Shown piece after piece: positions 1-8,540 of a stretch of DNA of 64,000 nucleotides. The DNA comes from Laguncularia racemosa (taxonomy: Eukaryota > Streptophyta > Magnoliopsida > Myrtales > Combretaceae): positions 1,054,001 through 1,118,000 of the forward strand of contig JBBMOL010000192.1 in the NCBI GenBank assembly GCA_037954665.1, in the 5' to 3' direction. The translations under genes were made by a program, and so were the position numbers. The stretch's first letter is position 1. Every line of letters begins with the position of its first letter. The notes beneath the pieces were generated by a model that saw nothing but the letters and a program-made list of their open reading frames with translations, made no database searches and had not been told where the DNA came from.

Positions 1-602
1 AAGAAAAGAAATCACAACAAGATGAAATTGATACTACTCACAATTTCAAGGTGTTGCACTCGCCACAATTTCAACTCTTGGGAGAAATTGATAAGAGTCT
101 AATGACAATTAGGAACCCTAATTCTCACATGAATATGAACTCTCAATTATTCAAAATATGGCCTCCTCAAACCCTCTCTTAAGCAAGTATTTATACTTGT
201 TACTCTTAGGGTTAAAAAGTGCTCAAAATTACAAGTTTGCCACTTTTAAGGTGGCTAACCCTAAATGAAAGTTACAAAGAAATAAAAGTGTCCCAAAACC
301 AAAATACAACCAAAATAGTTCATAAAAAAATTACAAGATACAAAATAACATAAATCTTCATGATCCAATGCCTTGGGATAGAAAACAATTGTAGCGGGTC
401 TTTGATTGTCATCCTGAAAAATGTTCTGTGCCCAACGGGAGTTGTAGGACATATTAGCATCCCATGGAGAATTATCATTGTAACTGTAAGATTATTCTCA
501 AATTTTTATTACAAATAAAGACATATGGTAGATATGAGCAATTTGGATCATCATCCAAATTGGATTCTGAAAAGGTTGATAGTGTCAGAAATTTTCCCAT
601 CA
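1..602 (-). repeat. Partial LTR, A type (CRM-like A/B family)
   Basis: The window opens inside this LTR. Its right part matches, in the opposite orientation, the solo LTR at 23022-24026, whose borders are fixed by a target duplication. On the plus strand it ends in CCCATCA at 602, so on its own strand it starts TGATGGG. The shared block with CTCGCCACAATTTCAACTC near 59-80 recurs in all members of the family. The dyad around the TATA box (CAAGTATTTATACTTG near 184-199) puts its transcription on the minus strand. Its other end and target duplication lie outside the window; the flanking 5 bases inside are CTTAG. Confidence 0.8.
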
Positions 603-824
603 CTTAGCTCTTTGGGTCACATACAAACTTCCTTGATCACTAAGCCAATGCAATTTATATGGTTTAGGATGTGGAATAGTTGTAAGTCTTAGCTTCGATA
701 CTAACGAGGTGGCTACTACATTGGTATAACTACCACCATCAATTATAAGGACACACAAATTTCCTTGTATCCTACAAGAAGTATGGAACAAGTTTTCCCT
801 TCGTTCTTCATCCTTATTTGGCAA
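603..824 (-). pseudogene. Retrotransposon aspartic protease fragment
   Basis: The 74-residue minus-strand reading frame carries the protease active-site segment LIIDGGSYTNV and the upstream FHTSC motif, like the protease of the CRM-like element at 7914. The frame stops where the A-type LTR begins, so the rest of the polyprotein has been removed or split off by that LTR. No polypurine tract lies between the protease and the LTR. The LTR is therefore not an ordinary 3' LTR sitting after an integrase gene. It most likely belongs to the same minus-strand element as the primer site at 1943-1954. Confidence 0.75.
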
Positions 825-1774
825 ATGTAGTTAATGATCGACGCAACACATTAGCATATTGAAACATTTCACTAGACATTGTTGTATTTAAATTCAATCA
901 CCACAACAATAATATTCCCCACTTCTTTTAAATTACGGTGCAACAACCGTCCCAAAATTCCACAAGACCCTCACTTCACAAAACAACTCCACGCTAAATT
1001 TACTCACACCGCCACTTACACAATACACACACAACACACTTAATTCAAACAACAATAACAACACTCATGGTGTAGTACTCCACTTCCACGGCAACAACAA
1101 CAACACAATGGAAACAAATATGGATACTTCTACAAATGGCAAGTAATTGATTCCAACTAGTTAATGTGCATTTAAAGTGATTAATACACAATAACTCTAT
1201 AACTAGTGTTTGATTTGAATTGAAAATAGTTTCCTAATTCTCCACGCCACTGGAAGAAATCTACCAAGGAAATGACTTCCAATTCCAAAATGTCAAGTAG
1301 ACAACATACACTCATTAACAAGCTTCAACAATTTGAATCCCCAATTGATGGAATTCAATTTAAGAACCTCCTCTTCTTCCTCAAAAAAATAACTCACGAT
1401 AAGGATGAAGACAACAACTTAATTTTCTGAAATTCAATTCAAATCAAGAGCTTCCCCTATCTTCTTCAACAAATCACTCACGGCAAGGATGAAGGTAACA
1501 AAATTCAATTTTTTTCGAAAATCCACTTCCCTCAACTAATCACAATGATCATTTCCTTTTAATCAATCATGGTCACTCAAGAGGAATAAAGCAATTACAA
1601 ACACTCCACATCTACATCAACAAGCAACAATCATAACACCTTAACAACATAATCAATTACTCTAATTTTCCACTCCTATGATTCGGTTCAAAATGGTAAG
1701 ACAACAACCTTTAATTTCCAAATTTTAATTGACAAATCCCTTCTCACAAACCTCAAGCTTTGATACAAAAAAGA
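825..1774 (-). other. Decayed internal region of the minus-strand element
   Basis: About 950 bases rich in AATTCAA and CAACAA words, with no reading frame of note on either strand. By position, between primer site and protease, it should hold leader and gag, but no gag core or zinc knuckle could be recognised. The distance is shorter than leader plus gag in the CRM-like element at 5270-12094, which suggests deletion or replacement. Confidence 0.5.
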
Positions 1775-1959
1775 TGATGTGCTCAAAACCAAGATTAGGC
1801 ACATACAAAAACCAATTTTAAAGACAAACAAACAATGTCAATCAAACTAGTCTCAATCACATGAACAATGTCATCAATTTCCAATGAATGTAACCAATTT
1901 TTCAATTAGGATGTGTTCAATCTTAAAGCCAAATATGATATAGCTCTGATACCAAAAGA
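1757..1959 (-). repeat. Second LTR-edge plus primer-site module in the leader
   Basis: From 1775 the sequence repeats the LTR edge (TGATGTGCTCAAAACCAAG), preceded at 1757-1768 by GCTTTGATACAA, the reverse complement of a tRNA-Met-type primer site. The module runs to the true LTR edge at 1960, so the leader carries two LTR-edge/primer-site units about 185 bases apart. The same arrangement is found at 51214-60726 around the Athila insertion. Confidence 0.6.
1943..1954 (-). other. Primer-binding site, tRNA-iMet type
   Basis: The bases GCTCTGATACCA are the reverse complement of TGGTATCAGAGC, the usual initiator tRNA-Met primer site of plant Ty3/gypsy elements. It lies 5 bases from the LTR edge at 1960, which defines the LTR at 1960-2986 as the 5' LTR of a minus-strand element. 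Confidence 0.85.
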
Positions 1960-2986
1960 TGATGTGCCTAAAACCAAGCTCAAGCACATGTAAATGAATC
2001 AAAGAAACAATCCCAACTCACACATATGAACCGGTTCAATTGGACTAGAAATTACGTGAACCCTAATGGAATTTTGATGAAATCCAAAGGTCCAAAGATG
2101 CAATCAATAATCCAATAAGGTTAATCTTCACCAAATAACAACAAATACAAGTGAAATCTACGTGAATTACACCAAGAAGACTAGATCTAATGCTGTGATT
2201 TTATCCTCTTCCAACAATAACCATTCACGTCATAAATGGTTCAAATATTGATGATGATAACAAATACTAAAACAATCAATCTTATAACATGATAATTGAT
2301 CACAATTGCAATAAAAAATATGACCAAGAACATCCAAATCAACTCTAGATATGACTCACTAGTGATGAAAAGGAAATATAACAAAGAAGGAATTGATATT
2401 ACTCATAATTGCCCTTTGTTGCACTCGCCACAATTTCAACTCTTGAAAATTGAAATTGATAAGAGAAATTGGATCTAGGGAAACCTTAAGCCCTCTCATG
2501 AAAATGTGAAGTGTATTATGAAAATTTTGGCTTGCTCAAACCCTACTATAAGCAAGTATTTATACTTGCTGCTCCTAAGGTTAGAAAATGGACAAAAATT
2601 ACAAGTTTGCCACTTTTAAGGTGGACAGTCCTAAATGGAAATTACAATAAAAAATGAAAGTATCTTAAAAGAAAATACAACATAAAATTTTCCATAAAAA
2701 GGAGAAATATATAAAAGAAATGAGTCTTCATGATGCCGGTCTTCAAGATACTTTTGAATTAAGCCCCGTTGAGAATCCCGACTCGCTTAAAAGTATAGGT
2801 GATTTGGTATCCTGTAGAACTGATAAGTGAGCTTGCTGGGATGCACTACAATTATAATGTAGAGATGTAGAAAATATATTAGCTTCCTCAAGATTAGGTT
2901 TCTTAAGCAAGATTCTCAAAACTAAGTTGTGGAGACCGTTAGCTCGGTCCTTGGTGATAGGTCCTGTAGGAGTCTAATTCCTACCA
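1960..2986 (-). repeat. 5' LTR, B type (CRM-like A/B family)
   Basis: A 1027-base LTR with TG..CA ends (TGATGTGCC to CCTACCA on the plus strand). It resembles the solo LTR 14549-15587 along its length, including the terminal block ending in TCCTAYCA, and differs from the A type in its last 250-300 bases. The TATA dyad lies near 2551-2566 in minus orientation. The flank after 2986 is GAAGA; the partner duplication is outside the window. Confidence 0.85.
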
Positions 2987-3544
2987 GAAGAGGACCCAGA
3001 AGAAGATCTAGAAGAAGAAAATGTTGACTTCTGGAATCATACGATATGGATAGAAGGATATGAAGAAGAAGGCTTGCTCCTTGAAGAAACTTTTGACTTG
3101 GAAGGCGCTTTTGAAAATGAAAGCATAGCATTCGATTCCCCGGAAGAAGAAGAAGAAGAGGCAGAAAAAGAAACTGAAGAAAAAGAAGAAGAGGAAGAGG
3201 AGGAAGAAATTGAAGAAGAAGAAGAAGAGGAGGAGGAGGAGGAAGAAATTGAAGAAGAAAAAAAAGAAGAGGATGAAGAATGAAGAAGCGATACTGACAA
3301 GAGTAGCGAGGATGCGAATGAGTAATTATGAATGTTACCTGAAGAAAGCAGAATGAAGCCTTAACTTTCGAAATAACATATAGAGGAATTTGTATGCTTG
3401 TTAGCGGAACCAAAAAGGGAAATTTTGTAGCCAATGTATATGTATCCCTTTAAATTAATGTATATGTATAGATGGAATTTTGAAGAATATATGTAAATAC
3501 TTAAACTTCTGTGTATTTACGATCTTTAGTATAAACATATAAAA
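2987..3544. other. GAA/GAG-rich tract and AT-rich spacer
   Basis: From about 2987 to 3283 the plus strand is purine-rich, with long runs of GAA and GAG. One frame stays open and would encode a glutamate-rich tail ending at 3283; the minus strand reads as poly-Ser. I treat it as low-complexity DNA, although an acidic segment of an old gag or host gene is possible. From 3284 to 3544 nothing is recognised. The 5' LTR of the Tekay-like element should lie near here but cannot be seen. Confidence 0.5.
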
Positions 3545-3649
3545 ATGTTATGGACTCTTGTTGATAATTGTATTATTCATGAAATATACTTATCAATTAG
3601 ATGTTCTAAAATAAAAAAAGTGCATCAATACATTCCAGAGGAACTATTA

Positions 3650-5269
3650 GTAGGGGATGAAAAGCTACTACAATTCCTAGACGTCGAGATGAGAACGCAA
3701 CCCCATCGATCAGAACACTACTTGTAATGTCTCAAGGAAATCCTAAAAGTCAACCTATAGCGTCAAGATAAGCAACTAGATTTGAAAGACAAGACATGAT
3801 AGAAACTTATACTAGAGGAGAAGGAAGTAGAGAAGAATGCATCACGAGGCTTGAAATAACTATATAACAGCTAGTGCAACAACAAGCCTTATTAATTCAA
3901 CGATTGATGCCAGGAGGTCAATCATCATCCTAACAGGTTACTCTACCGTTGCAAGCATAACAGACACTACCTGTAGAACCTCAATAGCTATAACAAGCAC
4001 CACTGTAATCTCCACCAGTCCGAACCATTCATACATCACAAACAGAAGATAGACTTAGGAATAATCAGAGGGAAAGTGGTCGTGTACAACAAAGTACATT
4101 TCCTAATTTCATACACTCTAATAGATTCTTTGATGGAACGTATGGAAAGCCAGAAGAAGTCGAAGAATGGATAGCTTAATTAGGAAGATCATTTGACGCT
4201 TATGAGGTAGAGGATTACTAAAGACTAGCCTACACTTCCTATATGCTGAAAGCTAGGGCTAGGATATAGTGGGATGCGAGACAAAGGGCATTACTTCAAC
4301 TAATTTCTTGGGAAACGTTTTGAGAAGAATTCTTCAAAGAATATTTCCTAGAAAGTGTTAGAACGCGATTGAGTGGACAGTTGTTCCAACTAGAAAAAGC
4401 TTCGAAAAGCATTGATTAGTATGGAAATGAATTTATTAGATTGCTACAGTTTACCCTGAATATTTATAAGGATTTAGATGAATTGAAGAGGCAGTTATTC
4501 ATGAATGGGTTAGATGCTGAAACCTAAGGACGAATCCTTGAATTCAAGTTGAAAACATATGCTGAGGTAGTAAGTAAAGCTTGAGCCTTAGATCAAACTA
4601 AACAAAGAATGGAATAGATGAGAAATCAAGCAAGGCTAAATGTTAGAGCATACATTCTAATGAAAAGACCTTTATTCCTACCCATCCCAAATGATAGAGG
4701 AAAAAGGCCAATAATGAACATGAGACCTCTAAGTACAAAGCCGTCGGTGATTCCCTCCTAGGCGAAAGAAATTTTTGTAAAGTGTTGGAAGTGTGGACAA
4801 GGACACTATCTAAGAGATTGCAACCTCCTAAAAGGGAAATGCTTCAAATGTGGAATGGATAACCACCAAGCAATAGATTGTCTACGAAAAAATATTATAA
4901 CTTGTTATTCATGTGGACAACCCGGACATCTATCTAGCATGTGTCCTAAAAAGTACTAAGGACCTGGAGCTCAAACGATAACACTTAAAGCTGCCAATGA
5001 AAGATTAGCCAACAAATCGACAAGGCAGAGTATGCAAGGAGCTAACCCTCAAGCTAGCAGTGCTCAAGTATTTGTTATCGAAAGCATGAACATGGAAGAA
5101 TGGATTGATGAAGAGCCCGAACAGTATCAGGACATTGATTTAGCGGCCATGGAATATTCAGAAGAAGGAGACATAGTAACAAGTACGTTGAAATTAGACT
5201 TATCTACTTATCATATCTTATATACATGGGGAGTAGGGAGAAGAATTTATAAAAACCTATGAAAGAATT
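3650..5269 (+). pseudogene. Tekay-like gag, broken
   Basis: Capsid-type gag: the segment around 4120-4600 has the gag-domain pattern (an aromatic-rich block with SWETF, then LFQLEKASKSID and a FxxGL-like motif), interrupted by several in-frame stops. Three CCHC zinc knuckles of the form C-x2-C-x4-H-x4-C follow between about 4780 and 4950 (CWKCGQGHYLRDC, CFKCGMDNHQAIDC, CYSCGQPGHLSSMC); they would bind RNA during packaging. The open stretch 5032-5262 continues toward the protease. At 5269 the sequence is cut by the CRM-like insertion and resumes at 12100. The N-terminus is poorly defined. Confidence 0.8.
5265..5269. repeat. Target site duplication GAATT, left copy
   Basis: GAATT directly precedes the 5' LTR at 5270 and recurs directly after the 3' LTR at 12095-12099. 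This is the 5-base duplication expected for Ty3/gypsy integration. Confidence 0.95.
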
Positions 5270-6115
5270 TGATGAGATCCATGATGAGAGCCAAGCTGGA
5301 AGAAGGAATGTGGATCTTCTTGAAGTGCCACTTGGATCGATCACAAGAAATCGAGCGAAACGATTTAAGGAAGCACTTAACGGGTTGATAAAGGATGTCC
5401 ATGAAGCTAGAAAGGATTGGAATAACCATGGGAAGACCCTTGCTCTTGTACAAGTTATACTGGATATGGGGTGAAGAGGGCGTGTCTTTACAAGGCACAG
5501 CCGTGTAGGAATCTCAAGGTTACACAGAATCATACACGGTCATATACACGGCTAAAAGGCACGACCGTGTATGGTGTCAAGAATTTCCACAGAAAGATAC
5601 ACGATTAGAAGTACACGGTCGTGTATGTTGCCAGAATTTCCATAGAAAAGTACACGGCCGTGTATCTCCCCGACGCCGGCCTTTTATGTTTTTTTTTTTT
5701 ATTTTACGCACTTATTGAAGTGACATCATTTTGGACCTTTATTGTCACGAATTATAACCCTAATATAAAGCTCCTAGGGTTAGAGAATAGAACAGATACA
5801 ACATATACAACATTGAAAGTTTGAAAACACTTTGAGAGAGTTCTTCTCTTAGTTCTTTAAAGAACTAACCTCGAACTTATCAGATTTTATTTCTGTGGCA
5901 TTCATCCCGACTTATCAATCGGTCTTTCATCTCGATTGTGGTGTCTTCATATTATACCAAGGTTATTGTCTCGCTTATAGACAATGAGTGGCGGTTTCCA
6001 CTTGAGGGTGTTTGGCATCTTAGGTAATGAATTCCGAACGTATTGGTATTGGGTTTCGTCACACATTGGTGTGGTTCGTATCAGTTAGGAATCCGATCAA
6101 ACCGATCTCGCATCA
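5270..6115 (+). repeat. 5' LTR of the CRM-like element
   Basis: 846 bases, from TGATGAGATCC to CTCGCATCA. A TATA box (TATAAAG, 5764-5770) lies 3' of a cluster of GC-rich dyads, including perfect or near-perfect TACACGGCCGTGTA at 5612-5625 and 5651-5664. The 3' copy is 39 bases longer, explained by one 27-base and one 12-base duplication there. Confidence 0.95.
5764..5770 (+). promoter_or_regulatory. TATA box in the CRM-like 5' LTR
   Basis: TATAAAG is followed by a conserved stretch present in both LTRs (3' copy at 11743-11749). It lies about 100 bases downstream of the last dyad and about 345 bases before the LTR end, a fitting place for the element's Pol II core promoter. Confidence 0.6.
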
Positions 6116-6118
6116 GTT

Positions 6119-6130
6119 TGGTATCAAAGC
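6119..6130 (+). other. Primer-binding site, tRNA-Met type
   Basis: TGGTATCAAAGC begins 3 bases after the 5' LTR and differs by one base from the canonical TGGTATCAGAGC complementary to initiator tRNA-Met. Confidence 0.85.
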
Positions 6131-6599
6131 TTAGGTTTGTCAAAACATCAGTTCGGTTTGAGGAAGGTAACATCAAAACCCTAACTCCAATTGTTCATAT
6201 CAATTCTTCCTATTCAATTTCATAGTGTTAATTGTCTATTGAAAATGTAGTATCTACTATTCGATTTTGTTACACAAAAAAAAGGAGGAAGAATCATGAC
6301 AAAAAAAAAAAAGAGAAACGTGATCAAGAGCAACAACAAAGACAAAAAAACAAATCAGAAAAAAGAGAGGAAATTTATGAACCCTGGAGTTGTTTTGAAT
6401 CCTACGGAAGGGAATTGGTGTAGTTTGGGTTAGTTCCAAGAGAATTGAGAAGAGGAATTGGCAAGTTGATATCATCATTGTTTGTGAGAATACACGAGTG
6501 ACTGTGTGATATCATCATTTGAGCTAAACACGTAAGGGAGTGTATTGTGAGGTTTAATTATATATACATTTGTGAGTACTAATCTTTTCTGCAGGAACT
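6131..6599 (+). other. Leader of the CRM-like element
   Basis: About 470 bases between primer site and gag start, with an A-rich section near 6290-6370. Small open frames here have no recognisable features and are taken as noncoding. Confidence 0.6.
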
Positions 6600-7823
6600 A
6601 TGTCGAGACAACATTCTCCTGAAAGTGAGAGGGGAAGGTTTGATGCTAGGTTAGTAATTGAGGCGTTGAGGGGTGAGATGAAGAGAATGTTTTAGGAGGG
6701 AATGGAACAAATTCATGAGACGGTAGAGCAAAGACTAGAGCAATCTACAAACGTCTTCCAACGGTGTAAGAGGGAGAGTCGTTCTAGGAAAGTACAAAGG
6801 GGTGGAGATGAAATGTCGGACGTTGACTTTAATGAGCCTTCTATTGGGAGTTATAGAGGTTATAGTGGTCGGAATAGAGGAACTAGGGATTGGGAAGATA
6901 GAGGAGATAGGAATAGAGAGGATGATCAATTGAGTAGCATAAAGATGAAGATTCCTCTTTTCCAAGGGAAGAATGATCCCGAGGCTTACTTAGAGTGGGA
7001 GAAGAAGGTGGAGATGGTGTTTGATTGTCATAACTATAGTGGGAGAAAGAAAGTGAAACTTGCTGCCATTGAATTTTCAGATTATGCAATAGTGTGGTGG
7101 GATCAACTAATGTTGAATAGAAGAAGGAATGGCGAACCACCTATTGAGTTGTGGGAAGAGATGAAAAGGGTGATGAAGAAGCGGTTTGTGCCTATGTATT
7201 ACTATCGTGAATTGCACAACAAATTGCAAACTCTTAAGCAGGGAAGCCGAAGTGTGGATGAGTATTTCAAGGAAATGGAAGTTACTATGATCAGGGTGAA
7301 TGTAGAGGAGGATATAGAGGCTACCATGGCTAGGTTTCTTGCTGGATTGAATAGAGAAATCTAAAATGTTGTTGAATTATAGCATTATGTAGAATTAGAG
7401 GATATGGTCCATATGGCTATAAAGGTTGAGAACCAACATAGGTGGAAAGGTAGTAGTAATGCACGGTTTCAACAGGGTACTGGTTCATCCACCTAGAAGA
7501 CTAACCAATGGAAGAAGGAAGAAAAGTCTTTACCTACCAAACTAAAAGGAGAGCTGAGGCAAGCGGGTTCTACTCCTGGTAATCAAGGTAACCCTGATTC
7601 TTTTAGTTATAGAAATCATGACATTAGATGTTTTAAATGCCAAGGTAGAGGCCATATTGCTAGTCAATGTCCGAATAGGCGTGTTATGATTTTGCGTGAT
7701 GATGGTGAGTATGAGACTGAGGGGGATAGTGAAGAAGATGATATGCCTCCATTAGAGGACGCTAGTGATGATGAGGAGCCTGCAATAGGGAGGTTAGTGG
7801 CAGTAGTGAAGCGAGCTTAGAAT
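6600..7823 (+). pseudogene. CRM-like gag, stop-interrupted
   Basis: The start ATG at 6600 follows the leader. Gag forms the capsid and nucleocapsid of the intracellular particle. The capsid core is at about 6950-7360 (YLEWEKKVEMVFDC, then VKLAAIEFSDYAIVWWDQL, the retrotransposon gag signature). A single CCHC knuckle, CFKCQGRGHIASQC, is at about 7629-7673, followed by an acidic linker. In-frame stops lie at 6693 (TAG), 7362 (TAA), 7377 (TAG), 7494 (TAG) and 7818 (TAG), all in one frame. Most are one C-to-T or G-to-A change from CAG, CAA or TGG. Confidence 0.9.
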
Positions 7824-8540
7824 GTGCAGGTGAAGGAAGAAGAGGAGGTGCAAAGGGAGAATATATTTCATACTAGATGTTATCTAGGAGATCATATTTG
7901 CAGTTTGATCATTGATGGAGGAAGTTGCACCAATGTGGTGAGTAATTTTATTGTTGAGAGGTTGGGACTTAAAACTATTAGACACCCTAGTCTATATAAA
8001 GTGGTTGAATGATAGTGGTGAGACTAAGGTGAGTAAGCAAGCCTTGATTGGTTTTCGCATTGGTAGGTATGAGGGTGAGGTGTTATGCGATGTAGTGCCA
8101 ATGCAAGCATGTCATGTGTTATTGGGGAGGCCATGGCAATTTGATAGGAAGGTTGTTCATGATGTCTATTCTAACAAGTATACGCTTGTTCACTAGGGGA
8201 AAAGCTTTAATCTTAAACCGTTAACACCTAAACAAGTGTATGAGGATCAGTTGCAGCTACAACAGTCTTTTGCAAAACATAAGGTGAGTGAAAAGCAGAG
8301 GGAGAGTAAGAGAGCAAAAGACAATGAGAAAGAAAAGGAATACAAAAGTCAATATCAAAAGGAAAAAGAGAGGAAGGCTGGAAAGAGTGTGAGAGACCAA
8401 GTTGAAGGGGGATCAACTTTGGTGGTGAGTGAAAAGGAGAGTGCAGCCTTACAAAAGGAAAGTTGTGTGGCAAGAGCGAGTATAGTGAGGAGAGCGTTAG
8501 TGATGAAGTAACCTATGTTGTTGCTGGTTTTTAAGGAAAC
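7824..8540 (+). pseudogene. CRM-like aspartic protease and linker, frameshifted
   Basis: The retroviral-type protease cuts the polyprotein. Its active site LIIDGGSCTNV begins near 7908 with the catalytic Asp codon at 7914. The frame shifts by one near 7990-8000 and the rest of the domain (flap region, then HVLLGRPWQFD near 8110) is read in the next frame to a stop at 8194. A lysine/glutamate-rich linker follows (8236-8511, stop TAA at 8509). A second frameshift near 8560 returns to the original frame. The same protease type is found broken at 603-824. Confidence 0.85.

Noticed and set aside
2922..3434. A 170-codon Leu/Ser/Pro-rich frame on the minus strand, and an overlapping poly-Ser frame
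   Set aside because: Both are the reverse reading of the GAA/GAG-rich tract, with no family signature and no codon-level sign of selection.
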